Shown here: piece by piece, positions 51,396-60,970 of the stretch | Layout: the number at the start of each line of letters is the position of its first letter | How positions within the stretch are numbered: position 1 is the first letter of the stretch | Notes under the pieces: model-generated | Seen by the model: only the letters and a program-made list of their open reading frames with translations | Databases searched by the model: none | What the model was told of the DNA's origin: nothing | Source of the DNA: Labilithrix sp. | GTDB taxonomy: Bacteria > Myxococcota_A > Polyangia > Polyangiales > Polyangiaceae | Direction of reading: 5' to 3' | Assembly (NCBI GenBank): GCA_019637175.1 | Contig: JAHBWD010000015.1 | Coordinates: 1-64,000 of the forward strand | Length of the DNA stretch: 64,000 bases | Position numbers and translations under genes: made by a program

Positions 51396-52526
51396 ATGTC
51401 GGAAAAGCGCGATTACTACGACGTCCTAGGGGTCGATCGGGGGGCCGCCGCCGACGACGTTCGCAAGGCCTACAAGCGCGAAGCCCTGAAGCATCATCCG
51501 GATCGCAACCCGGGCGACGCAGCCGCAGAGGCGAAGTTCAAGGCGGTCAACGAGGCGTATCAGGTCCTCTCCGACGACGAGAAACGTCGCGTTTACGATC
51601 AGTTCGGGCACGCGGGCCTCGAGGGCGGGGCGGGCGTGGGCGGCGTCGGCGACGTCTTCGCCCACATGCAAGATCTCTTCGCCGAGATGTTCTCCGGCGG
51701 AGGCTTCGGCTTCGGGGGCGGCGGTCGCCGCCAGGCGCGCGGCGGCGATCTCCGGATGCAGGCGCGGCTCTCCCTGCGTGAGGCCGCCTTCGGCGTGAAG
51801 CGTGAGGTCACGGTCCACGCGCCCGTGCGCTGCGACGATTGCAGCGGAACGGGCGCGAAGGCGGGTACGAAGCCCGAGACGTGCGGTCACTGCCGGGGCA
51901 GCGGGCACGTTTCGAATGCGCGCGGCTTCGTGATGTTCACCACGCCATGCCCGAAGTGCCAAGGCCAGGGCGTCGTCATCAAGCACCATTGCAAGGCGTG
52001 CGAGGGCCGCGGCGCGGTGGAGAAGGCGCGCAAGGTCGTCGTGACGTTCCCCGCGGGCATCGACGCCGGTCAGCGCCTTCGCGTGCCCGGGCAAGGGATG
52101 CCCGGGCCGATGGGCGCTCCGCCGGGCGATCTGTACGTCGAGCTCGACGTCGAGGAAGACAAGCGCTTCGAGCGTGACGGCGCCGATCTCGTCACGCGAT
52201 GCCACGTCTCGTTCACCGACGCCGCGCTCGGCGCGGAGATCGAGGTCGCCGCGCTCGGCGAAGCATCGACCACCGACGCCGAGCCGACGGTGACGCTCAA
52301 GATTCCGCCGGGCACGCAGTCGGGATCGGTCTTCACCCTCAAGTCGCAGGGGATCCCGCGCCTCGACGGGCGCGGGCGCGGCTCGCTCATCGCGGTCGTG
52401 CAGGTCGACGTCCCGACCGCCCTCGGCGAGCGCGCGAAGAAGCTGATCCAGGAGCTCGACGAAGAGCTCCGGCGCTCCGCCGACGAAGCCGAGACCGCCA
52501 AAGCCCGCGCGGGCGGCGCCAAGTGA
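51396..52526 (+). CDS. dnaJ: Chaperone DnaJ
   Basis: A 376-aa type I J-domain protein that delivers substrates to DnaK and stimulates its ATPase. The J-domain has HPD at residues 34-36. A Gly-rich segment follows (GGGFGFGGGGRR), then four CxxCxGxG zinc motifs (CDDCSGTG, CGHCRGSG, CPKCQGQG, CKACEGRG) and the C-terminal substrate-binding domain. Length is normal. No dnaK or grpE is adjacent. ATG 51396 matches the usual N-terminus. The next gene starts 4 nt after the stop, so dnaJ and the FliI-type ATPase are one operon. Confidence 0.97.
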   Translation: MSEKRDYYDVLGVDRGAAADDVRKAYKREALKHHPDRNPGDAAAEAKFKAVNEAYQVLSDDEKRRVYDQFGHAGLEGGAGVGGVGDVFAHMQDLFAEMFSGGGFGFGGGGRRQARGGDLRMQARLSLREAAFGVKREVTVHAPVRCDDCSGTGAKAGTKPETCGHCRGSGHVSNARGFVMFTTPCPKCQGQGVVIKHHCKACEGRGAVEKARKVVVTFPAGIDAGQRLRVPGQGMPGPMGAPPGDLYVELDVEEDKRFERDGADLVTRCHVSFTDAALGAEIEVAALGEASTTDAEPTVTLKIPPGTQSGSVFTLKSQGIPRLDGRGRGSLIAVVQVDVPTALGERAKKLIQELDEELRRSADEAETAKARAGGAK

Positions 52527-52530
52527 AGGC

Positions 52531-53829
52531 GTGAGCATCGACGCGCTCAAGGCGAAGCTCGCGGCGACGCCGGCGCTACAGAAGGCTGGCCGCGTCGTCG
52601 CCGTCACCGGCTTGAGCCTCAGGTTCAGCATGCCGGGCGTGCGCGTCGGCGACGTCGTCCAGGTCAAGCGCCGCGGCGAGCCGCTCGCGTGCGAGGTCGT
52701 CGGCTTCGATCGCGGCGAGGCCGTGGGCATGCCGCTCGGCGCGCTCGTCGGCGTCGGCCCCGACGACGAAGTCGAGTCGACCGGCGCGGGGCTCTCCGTG
52801 CGCGCGAGCGACGCGTTGCTCGGTCGCGTGGTCGACGGGCTCGGGCGCCCGATCGACGGCCGCGGCGAGATCGCGGGGGGCGCGCTCGTGCCCGTCGATC
52901 GCAACCCCGAGGCCGCGCTCCACCGGCGTCCGGTGAATCGCCCGCTCGCGACCGGCGTGCGCGTGCTCGACGGCTTGCTCACGCTCGGCGAGGGGCAGCG
53001 CGTGGGCCTGTTCGCCGGATCCGGCGTGGGGAAGAGCACGCTGCTCGGCGCGATCGCGCGGGGCACCTCGGCCGACGTCGTGGTCGTCGCGCTCGTCGGC
53101 GAGCGCGGCCGCGAGGTCGGCGAGTTCCTCGAGCACGCGCTCGGCGCCGAAGGGCGCGCGCGCAGCGTCGTCGTGGTCGCGACGAGCGACGTCGCCGCGC
53201 TCGAGCGCCTGCGCGCCGCGCAGGTCGCGACGGCGTACGCCGAGCACTTCCGCGATCAGGGAAAGAGCGTGATGCTCCTCGTCGACTCGGTGACGCGCTT
53301 CGCGCGCGCGCAGCGCGAGGTCGGGCTCGCCGCGGGCGAGCCGCCCGCGCGGCGCGGGTATCCTCCGAGCGTCTTCGCGATGCTGCCGCGTCTGCTCGAG
53401 CGATCGGGCCAGGGCTCGCGCGGATCGATCACCGCGATCTACACTGTGCTCGTCGAGGGCGGCGACATGGACGAGCCGATCGCCGACGAGGTGCGCGGCA
53501 TCCTCGACGGCCACGTCGTGCTCGATCGCGCGCTCGCCGCGCGCGGCCGCTACCCGGCGGTGGATCCGACCGGGTCGCTCTCGCGCGTGATGGACGCGAT
53601 CGTCGCGCCGGAGCACCGCGACGCCGCGCGGCGCCTGCGCGCGCTCGTCTCGCACTACGAAGCCAAGCGCGATCTCGTGCTGCTCGGCGCGTACGCCAAG
53701 GGCTCCGACAAGGCGCTCGACGACGCGATCGCGCGGATGCCGAAGATCGAGCAGTTCCTCGCGCAGTCGCCGCACGATCGCGTCGAGCTCGCCGACACGG
53801 TCGCGATGCTGCGCGCCGTCGTCGGTTGA
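52531..53829 (+). CDS. FliI/SctN-type export ATPase (orphan)
   Basis: A 432-aa member of the flagellar and type III secretion ATPase family. Walker A GSGVGKST at 163-170, VVALVGERGREVGEFLE, Walker B MLLVDSVTRFARAQREVGLAAGE, and GSITAIYTVLVEGGDMDEPIADEVRGILDGH are seen; the latter distinguish it from F1-ATPase beta. It should form a hexamer. No other flagellar or secretion gene is in the window: no FliH, FlhA/SctV or ring proteins. GTG 52531 is 4 nt from the dnaJ stop. Its role could be in a dispersed secretion-like system or an unrelated assembly process. Confidence 0.92.
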   Translation: MSIDALKAKLAATPALQKAGRVVAVTGLSLRFSMPGVRVGDVVQVKRRGEPLACEVVGFDRGEAVGMPLGALVGVGPDDEVESTGAGLSVRASDALLGRVVDGLGRPIDGRGEIAGGALVPVDRNPEAALHRRPVNRPLATGVRVLDGLLTLGEGQRVGLFAGSGVGKSTLLGAIARGTSADVVVVALVGERGREVGEFLEHALGAEGRARSVVVVATSDVAALERLRAAQVATAYAEHFRDQGKSVMLLVDSVTRFARAQREVGLAAGEPPARRGYPPSVFAMLPRLLERSGQGSRGSITAIYTVLVEGGDMDEPIADEVRGILDGHVVLDRALAARGRYPAVDPTGSLSRVMDAIVAPEHRDAARRLRALVSHYEAKRDLVLLGAYAKGSDKALDDAIARMPKIEQFLAQSPHDRVELADTVAMLRAVVG

Positions 53830-53851
53830 CGCGGTCGAAGCGCGCGCAGGC

Positions 53852-54682
53852 CTACGAAAACCGGAGCACGACGCACGAGATGTTGTCGGGCCCGCCCTCG
53901 GCGTTCGCGCGCGCGACGAGCGCTTCGCAGGCCTCCGCCGGGGCGTGCGACGCGAGGATCGACGCGATCGCGTCGTCGGGCACGGGGCCGTGGAGGCCGT
54001 CGGAGCACAAGAGCACGACGTCGCCGCCGGCGAGCGGCGTCCGCGTGATCGGGATCTCGAGGTGCGTCGAGGAGCCGAGCGCTTGGAGGATCACGTTCGG
54101 TCCGACGACGTCGGCGATGCGATCGGCAGGGACGGCGCCCGTCGAGCGCAGGAGCTCGACCATCGTTTGGTCGCGCGTGATCTGTTCGAGGAGGCCGCGT
54201 TCGCGCAAGACGTAGGCGCGGCTGTCGCCGACCTGGGCGCAGACGAGCGCGCCTCGGTCGACGGCGGCCAGCGTCGCCGTCGTGCCCATGCGCGCGTAGA
54301 GGGGCTCGGCGCGCGCGACCTGCTTGATCCGCGACGCCGCCGCTTGGAGGGTCGCGGCGAGCACGCCGCCGAGATCGGCTTCCGTGCGCGGGTCCCAACG
54401 CGCGCGCATGGAGGTGACGATCGTCTCGACGGCGAGCGCGCTCGCGACGGCGCCGCCGGCCTCGCCGCCCATGCCGTCGCACACGACCGCGTAGAACGGC
54501 GCCGTGAGGTCGACCGCGACCGCGCCGGGCCCGGCCGACCACGCGCGTCCGGTCGCGGCGCAGGCGAAGGCGGCGCGGTCCTGGTTGTCGGCGCGCTCGC
54601 GGCCGCAGTCGGTGCGCGCAGCCGCGACGGCGCGAAGGCGCGAGGCGGGGAAGGGGTCGGGCTCGGCGGAATAGCAACTCAT
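53852..54682 (-). CDS. PP2C-family Ser/Thr phosphatase
   Basis: A 276-aa metal-dependent phosphatase that can reverse Hanks-type kinase action. Motifs: RADNQDRAAF, VVCDGMGGEAGG, GTTATLAAV, VGDSRAYVLR, LLCSDGLHGPV and GPDNISCVV, with all usual metal-binding Asp residues. There is no membrane segment. ATG 54682 was preferred to ATG 54727 because TTGACA-N16-CAGATT ends 7 nt before it and the intervening sequence is AT-rich. It converges with the FliI-like gene (22 nt gap) and is divergent from the XRE regulator gene. Confidence 0.93.
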   Translation of the reverse strand: MSCYSAEPDPFPASRLRAVAAARTDCGRERADNQDRAAFACAATGRAWSAGPGAVAVDLTAPFYAVVCDGMGGEAGGAVASALAVETIVTSMRARWDPRTEADLGGVLAATLQAAASRIKQVARAEPLYARMGTTATLAAVDRGALVCAQVGDSRAYVLRERGLLEQITRDQTMVELLRSTGAVPADRIADVVGPNVILQALGSSTHLEIPITRTPLAGGDVVLLCSDGLHGPVPDDAIASILASHAPAEACEALVARANAEGGPDNISCVVLRFS

Positions 54683-54689
54683 GAAGTCT

Positions 54690-54717
54690 AATCTGAAACA
54701 GAAACTATAGTTGTCAA
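54690..54717 (-). promoter_or_regulatory. Putative promoter of the PP2C gene (TTGACA-N16-CAGATT)
   Basis: Read leftward, TTGACA (54717-54712) and CAGATT (54695-54690) are spaced by 16 nt and end 7 nt before ATG 54682. The palindrome AGTTG-T-CAACT at 54709-54719 overlaps the -35 box, so a regulator bound there would block this promoter. Confidence 0.5.
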
Positions 54718-54719
54718 CT
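54709..54719. promoter_or_regulatory. Palindrome AGTTG-T-CAACT, candidate operator
   Basis: A perfect 5+5 bp inverted repeat with one central base lies in the AT-rich gap between the PP2C gene and the XRE regulator gene. The size suits an XRE-type helix-turn-helix dimer. Binding and identity of the regulator are inferred only. Confidence 0.35.
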
Positions 54720-54735
54720 GATGTCATCCGGCCGG

Positions 54736-54764
54736 GTGACGGCGCCTCGTTTCCGCGGTAGATT
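54736..54764 (+). promoter_or_regulatory. Putative promoter of the XRE regulator (GTGACG-N17-TAGATT)
   Basis: GTGACG at 54736-54741 and TAGATT at 54759-54764 are spaced by 17 nt. TAGATT is 7 nt from the GTG at 54772. This supports GTG 54772 as the start over the upstream ATG at 54721. Confidence 0.4.
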
Positions 54765-54771
54765 CGGGCTC

Positions 54772-55341
54772 GTGACGCGGCGACAGCCGAAGAACGAGGC
54801 GCCCGGGGCGCCGGCCCGGGAGCCCGACGGCGACTGGCAGGCGCGCCTCGGCGAGGCGATGCAGTCGCGCAACCTGAGCGGCGGCGAGCTCGCGCGCCGC
54901 GCCGGGTTCACCTCGCAGTACGTCAACTCCCTCCGCTCGGGCGATCGCGGGGCCCGCCTCCCGCTCGACACGGCGCGCCGCCTCGCGCACGCGCTCGGCG
55001 TCTCGGTCGACTGGCTCACGCGAGGCGAGGGCCCGCGCGAGCGCCTGAGCGACGTCTTCGTCGTGGGGGTAGGCCGCGGGGAGGCGCCGCGCGACGGCGG
55101 CGATCCCTACCCGAGCCGCGGCGAGGCCGTCGCGCTGCTCGCGAAGTTCGTCGAGCCCGAGGTCATCGAGGCGCTCCGCAAGGTCGTGCCCGACGGCGAA
55201 GGCGATCCCGGTCGTGACTTCTGGATCGCCTACGCCAAGGACCTCGCGCGCGATCTCCGCCGCATCAAGGACGATCCGGATCTCAACACGCGAGACGCGC
55301 CGCCGAAGTCGGCGTACGTGCCGCTGAAGAAGAAGCCATGA
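54772..55341 (+). CDS. XRE-family helix-turn-helix regulator
   Basis: A 189-aa protein. An N-terminal basic, Pro-rich stretch precedes an XRE/Cro-type HTH at about residues 22-80: RLGEAMQSRNLSGGELARRAGFTSQYVNSLRSG, followed by ARRLAHALGVSVDWLTRGEG, the usual fourth and fifth helices. The C-terminal 100 residues (SRGEAVALLAKFVEPEVIEALRKVV) have no recognised ligand domain. ATG 54721 would add 17 residues lacking conservation signs. The gene is divergent from the PP2C phosphatase gene, so it may control that promoter and its own. ABC-F follows after 31 nt. Confidence 0.85.
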   Translation: MTRRQPKNEAPGAPAREPDGDWQARLGEAMQSRNLSGGELARRAGFTSQYVNSLRSGDRGARLPLDTARRLAHALGVSVDWLTRGEGPRERLSDVFVVGVGRGEAPRDGGDPYPSRGEAVALLAKFVEPEVIEALRKVVPDGEGDPGRDFWIAYAKDLARDLRRIKDDPDLNTRDAPPKSAYVPLKKKP

Positions 55342-55372
55342 GCGTGGCGTTCCACCTCCTCTGCTTCGGACG

Positions 55373-57292
<1,920 letters not shown>

Positions 57293-57320
57293 CGGTCCTT
57301 TCGAAAAAGGCTGAGCTTGA

Positions 57321-58028
57321 ATGACGGCGCCGTCCGCTGCATTCTCGCGGTTCGTGCGCCTCCTTCGCTTCGTCGCGCTGCTCCTCGTGTCGCTCCTGGC
57401 CGCGGCGATCGCGCTCGGTTGTCGCAAGGTGCCCGCCGAGCTCGCGCCCGAGCCGCCGGTGGTGACGGAGGCGAGCACCGGGCTCTTGCTCACGTGGATC
57501 GACGACAAGGGCGAGTTCCACGTCGAAGACACGGTCGCGAGCGTGCCCGACGGCGCGCGCGACATGGTGCGCGTCGTCGATCCGAACAAAGAGCCTCCGG
57601 GCGCCGACCGCACCTTCGTCGTGGATCTTCGCGCGCAGCCTCCGTATCCGGTGCGGCTCGTCGCGCGGAGCGAGTTCGAAGACGTCGCGGTCGCGCGACG
57701 CAAGCAGCACGGGAGCGTGCTCGCGGCCGCCCCTCCCGCCAGCGCGGCGGCCTCGGGCGCCGCTGCGGAGGGCGATCGGCCGCCCGTCATCATCTACGGC
57801 GCGTCGTGGTGCGGCCCGTGTCATCAAGCGGCGGCGCACCTCAAGCAGCGCGGCGTTCGCTTCGTCGAGCACGACATCGAGCAAGACTCGGCGGCCGCGC
57901 GCGAGATGCAGGCGAAGCTCGTCAAGGCGGGCAGGCGCGGCGGATCGATCCCCGTGCTCGACGTGCGCGGCACGATCCTCGTCGGCTTCGACGCGGCCGC
58001 CGTCGATCGCGCGCTCCAGTCGCGCTGA
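57321..58028 (+). CDS. Thioredoxin/glutaredoxin-like lipoprotein with CGPC
   Basis: A 235-aa predicted lipoprotein (signal ending IALGC, Cys34). Residues about 55-75 (LLLTWIDDKGEFHVEDTVASVP) resemble the short DUF4124 module. After an Ala linker, residues about 153-235 form a glutaredoxin-like fold: VIIYGASWCGPCHQAAAHLKQ with Cys164/Cys167, then a conserved GGSIPVLDVRG cis-Pro loop. CGPC is the thioredoxin dithiol, whereas the fold and GGSIPV are glutaredoxin-like. A periplasmic thiol role is inferred. It starts 28 nt after the ABC-F gene. Confidence 0.82.
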   Translation: MTAPSAAFSRFVRLLRFVALLLVSLLAAAIALGCRKVPAELAPEPPVVTEASTGLLLTWIDDKGEFHVEDTVASVPDGARDMVRVVDPNKEPPGADRTFVVDLRAQPPYPVRLVARSEFEDVAVARRKQHGSVLAAAPPASAAASGAAAEGDRPPVIIYGASWCGPCHQAAAHLKQRGVRFVEHDIEQDSAAAREMQAKLVKAGRRGGSIPVLDVRGTILVGFDAAAVDRALQSR

Positions 58029-58078
58029 GGTCGTTTCGTGCGGCGCAGTTGTTGCACTCGCGTGCGTAGGAACACCGC

Positions 58079-58675
58079 ATGCCGGCGTATCGCACTCGCG
58101 ACCTCCTCGTGCTTCCGAACCTCGTGAGCGCGGCGCGCGTTCCGCTCGCGCTCGCGTTTCCGTTCGCGAAGACCGCGTCGCGCGCGTCGCTCTTGCTCGC
58201 AGCCGCCGGCCTCACCGACGTGCTCGACGGCTGGCTCGCGCGCAGGCGCGGGCAGGCCACGCCTCTCGGCGCGGTCGTCGACGGCTTCGCCGACAAGGTC
58301 TTCGCCGCCTCGGTGCTCTCGACGCTCGTGCGGCGCGGGAGGCTCTCGTGGGCGTCGGCGCTCCTCCTCGCGGCGCGCGAGCTCGTCGAGCTGCCTCTCG
58401 CCGCGCGCGTGCTGGCGAGCCCGTCGGCGCCGCTCTTCGCGCGCGAACGCGGCGCGAACGCGCTCGGCAAGCTCGCGACCGTGCTCGAGCACGCGAGCGC
58501 GCTCGTCGCCCTGCTCGGCGCGCGCCCGCGCCGGGCCCTCGTCGCGGCCACCGCGATCGTCGGCCTGCTCGCCGCGACGTCGTACTGGCGCCGAGAGATC
58601 CGCGCGGTGCGCGCTCGCGCGCGCGGGTCAACGCGGCCGGCGGCGCACGACGCGCTCGTAGATCTCGCGCCGTGA
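58079..58675 (+). CDS. CDP-alcohol phosphatidyltransferase family protein
   Basis: A 198-aa polytopic membrane enzyme. The family motif D-x2-DG-x2-AR-x8-G-x3-D-x3-D is complete between residues about 46 and 72 (DVLDGWLARRRGQATPLGAVVDGFADK). Such enzymes join CDP-diacylglycerol to an alcohol in phospholipid synthesis. Whether it makes phosphatidylglycerophosphate, cardiolipin or another head group is not clear, and it is slightly longer than PgsA. The 3' end overlaps the convergent rsmI gene by 48 nt, the longest such overlap here. Confidence 0.9.
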   Translation: MPAYRTRDLLVLPNLVSAARVPLALAFPFAKTASRASLLLAAAGLTDVLDGWLARRRGQATPLGAVVDGFADKVFAASVLSTLVRRGRLSWASALLLAARELVELPLAARVLASPSAPLFARERGANALGKLATVLEHASALVALLGARPRRALVAATAIVGLLAATSYWRREIRAVRARARGSTRPAAHDALVDLAP

Positions 58676-59473
58676 GCGGCCGCTCCACGCGGCGACGACG
58701 TCGGCGATCTTCTTGGCGTGGCCTCCGGCGGCGAGCTCGTGGTCGATCTTCGCGTCGATCGCGGCGTCGTCGACGGCCTCGGCGTGCGCGCTGCGGGAGA
58801 ACGCCCCGAGCACGACGACGATCTCTCCGCGCCACTCCTCGCGGCCGGCCAGCTCGGCGAGCGTTCCGCGGACGATCTCTTCGTGGATCTTCGTGAGCTC
58901 GCGCGCGACGCACGCCGCGCGCTCGGGCATCGCGGCCGCGAGCTCGGCGAGCGTCGCGCGGGTGCGCTCCGGCGACTCGAAGAGGACGACGGGCTCCTCG
59001 GTCGCGCACACGGCGGCGAACGCGTCGCGGCGCGCGGCGCCGTCGCGCGGGAGAAAGCCGACGAAGCGAAAGCCGCCGCCGCTGCCGAGCCCGCTCGCGA
59101 CGAGCGCGGCCAGCACCGCGCTCGGCCCGGGGATCGGGATGACCGCGATGTCCGCTTCGATGGCCGCCTTGACGAGCGCGTCGCCGGGATCGCTCACCGC
59201 CGGCGTTCCCGCGTCGGTGACGAGCGCGACCGACTCTCCCGCTTGCATGCGCTCGACGAGCTTGGCGACGTCACGCGCGCTCGAGTGCGCGTGCAGCGAA
59301 TCGACCGGCGTGCCGGAGATCCCGAGGTGGGAGAGGAGCTGGCGCGTTCGACGCGTGTCTTCCGCCGCGACGCGATCGCACGTCTTCAGGACGTCGATCG
59401 CGCGCAGCGTCACGTCGCGGAGGTTGCCGATCGGCGTCGCCACGACGTAGAGCGCCGCGCGCTCGTTCGTCAC
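58628..59473 (-). CDS. rsmI: 16S rRNA (cytidine1402-2'-O)-methyltransferase
   Basis: The enzyme methylates the ribose of C1402 in the decoding centre. The 281-aa product has the family N-terminus LYVVATPIGNLRDVTLRAI, AAEDTRRTRQLL, LVTDAGTPAVSDPG, IPGPSAVLAALVASGL and FVGFLPR, all tetrapyrrole-methylase-fold landmarks. Length is normal. GTG 59473 overlaps the stop of the sigma factor gene (GTGA), so rsmI is translated from the same mRNA. No mraZ/ftsL or lpoA neighbour is present, unlike in enterics. Confidence 0.95.
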   Translation of the reverse strand: MTNERAALYVVATPIGNLRDVTLRAIDVLKTCDRVAAEDTRRTRQLLSHLGISGTPVDSLHAHSSARDVAKLVERMQAGESVALVTDAGTPAVSDPGDALVKAAIEADIAVIPIPGPSAVLAALVASGLGSGGGFRFVGFLPRDGAARRDAFAAVCATEEPVVLFESPERTRATLAELAAAMPERAACVARELTKIHEEIVRGTLAELAGREEWRGEIVVVLGAFSRSAHAEAVDDAAIDAKIDHELAAGGHAKKIADVVAAWSGRSRREIYERVVRRRPR

Positions 59474-60687
59474 AGCGAGTCCGTCGCGTCGCCCATCTCG
59501 CGCTTGAGGTAGTCGCGCAGCCGCGCGAGCAGCCGCTGCTCGAGCTGGCGCACGCGCTCGCGCGAGATCCCGAACCGATCGCCGAGATCCTGGAGCGTGA
59601 GCGGATCGTCGGAGACGAGGCGCAGGTCGAAGATCGCGAGATCCTTCTCCTTGCCCACGAGCGTTCCGCGGAACTCGGCGAGCTTGTCTTTCACGAGCGC
59701 CTGGAGCTCTTCGTCGGCCATCTGCGCTTCGGGGCCGGCGCCGACGCTCGGCATCATGTCGACCTTGGCGATCGCGCGACCGTCGGCGTCGCCCACCGGA
59801 GCGTCGAGCGATTTTTCGCTCTGCGCGAGGCGCACGTCCATCTCCGCGACGTCGCTCTCGGGCACGTTGAGCTGCTTGGCGATCTCGGCGTTCGACGGAT
59901 CGATGCCCATCGCCTGGAGCTCGGAGCGCTTCTTCCGAAGATTGAAGAAGAGCTTCCGCTGCGCCTGCGTGGTTCCGAGCTTCACGAGGCGCCAGTTGTT
60001 GAGGATGAACCTCAAGATGTACGCGCGGATCCACCACGCGGCGTACGACGAGAGCTTCACGCCGCGATACGGGTCGTACCGCTTGACCGCCTGCATGAGG
60101 CCGATGTTGCCCTCCTGCACGAGGTCCATGATGTTCTTGTAGGCGCGCCGGTATTCGTAGGCGATCTTGACCACGAGGCGGAGGTTCGCCGTCACGAGGC
60201 GCGCGGCGATCGCGGGATCCTGGGTCTGGACGAACTTCGCGGCGAGATCGTGCGTCTCCTCCGGCGTGAGCAGCGGGTGACGCTGGATCTCGCGGAGGTA
60301 GGCGGCCATCGGATCGAGCCGCTCCATCGACGCGCCCGCCATGGGGCGGGAGAGCGGCGTGGAGTGGACCGCGTCGCCGTCGCCGTCGTCGGTGCCGGAG
60401 ACCTCGACGTCGCTGTCGCGCGGCTCGGCGAAGGCGTCGTCGTCGTCGGCCGGCTCGGAGGCGAGCGCGTCGCCCGTCAGGCTCGCAGGCTCGGCCTCGT
60501 CGGCGTCGCCGTCGTCGGCGGTCGCCTCGTCGCGCTCCGCGAGCGCCGGATCGGCCTGGTCGGTCGCCTGGAGGCCCGGCTTGCTGGCCCTCTTGCCCTT
60601 GGCGGACGACGTCTTGGGCGATCGAGGCACGGCTCGGGGTTTACCACGCTTTTTCGCCGGAGTCAGTGTGCTCACCGGCGGGTCCAT
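59470..60687 (-). CDS. rpoH: RpoH-type (sigma-32) RNA polymerase sigma factor with acidic N-terminal extension
   Basis: A 405-aa sigma-70 family factor; classical RpoH has about 285 residues. Region 1.2-2 starts near 125 (DPMAAYLREIQRHPLLTPEE); region 2 has NLRLVVKIAYEYRR and NIMDLVQEGNIGLMQAVKRYDPYRGVKLSSYAAWWIRAYI. QRKLFFNLR at 243-251 is the RpoH box that distinguishes heat-shock sigma factors. Region 4 ends with LGDRFGISRERVRQLEQRLL. The first 120 residues are basic then strongly acidic and disordered. GGCGGGGC lies about 7 nt before ATG 60687. A small membrane ORF overlaps it upstream (TGATG). Confidence 0.92.
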   Translation of the reverse strand: MDPPVSTLTPAKKRGKPRAVPRSPKTSSAKGKRASKPGLQATDQADPALAERDEATADDGDADEAEPASLTGDALASEPADDDDAFAEPRDSDVEVSGTDDGDGDAVHSTPLSRPMAGASMERLDPMAAYLREIQRHPLLTPEETHDLAAKFVQTQDPAIAARLVTANLRLVVKIAYEYRRAYKNIMDLVQEGNIGLMQAVKRYDPYRGVKLSSYAAWWIRAYILRFILNNWRLVKLGTTQAQRKLFFNLRKKRSELQAMGIDPSNAEIAKQLNVPESDVAEMDVRLAQSEKSLDAPVGDADGRAIAKVDMMPSVGAGPEAQMADEELQALVKDKLAEFRGTLVGKEKDLAIFDLRLVSDDPLTLQDLGDRFGISRERVRQLEQRLLARLRDYLKREMGDATDSL

Positions 60688-60893
60688 CAGCGCCCCGCCT
60701 GCAGCTGGCACGTGTGCAACGCGAGGATCGAAGCGAGCGCGAGGGCCATGATGAGTGAGAGCAACAGATCGTGTCCGCCGTGCATTCCGGGCGCGCGTGA
60801 CGAGCGCCGTCGCGACGGAGGTTCCGATGGTCGCGCCGGCGCCGGCGTTGCGGCGCGCTCGAGCCCTCGAGACGACGTGATTTCGCGCCTCAT
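60687..60893 (-). CDS. Possible small membrane protein upstream of the sigma factor gene
   Basis: A 68-aa frame: an Arg/Pro/Ser-rich N-terminus, then a hydrophobic helix near 45-62 (LLLSLIMALALASILALH) and CQLQAGR at the end. An internal ATG at codon 37 gives a 32-residue version of mostly the helix. Its stop overlaps the start of the sigma gene as TGATG, as in translational coupling. It may be a real regulator or leader peptide of the sigma gene, or a chance frame in GC-rich DNA. Confidence 0.35.
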   Translation of the reverse strand: MRREITSSRGLERAATPAPARPSEPPSRRRSSRAPGMHGGHDLLLSLIMALALASILALHTCQLQAGR

Positions 60894-60912
60894 CCAAGGA
60901 ACCTAGGGACGA

Positions 60913-60927
60913 TGACGCGTTGCGTCA
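60913..60927. promoter_or_regulatory. Inverted repeat TGACGC-GTT-GCGTCA upstream of the KOW protein promoter
   Basis: A perfect 6+6 bp inverted repeat with a 3-nt centre lies 7 nt upstream of the -35 box at 60935, between divergent units. The position suits an activator or repressor site. Which protein binds it is unknown. Confidence 0.4.
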
Positions 60928-60934
60928 ATCGGTG

Positions 60935-60962
60935 TTGACACGTTCGAGCAGCCCCGTATGCT
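60935..60962 (+). promoter_or_regulatory. Putative promoter of the KOW protein gene (TTGACA-N16-TATGCT)
   Basis: Consensus TTGACA at 60935-60940, a 16-nt spacer and TATGCT at 60957-60962, then 8 nt to the GTG at 60971. The predicted transcription start nearly coincides with the start codon. It is the clearest promoter in the window. Confidence 0.6.
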
Positions 60963-60970
60963 GGCGCGTC

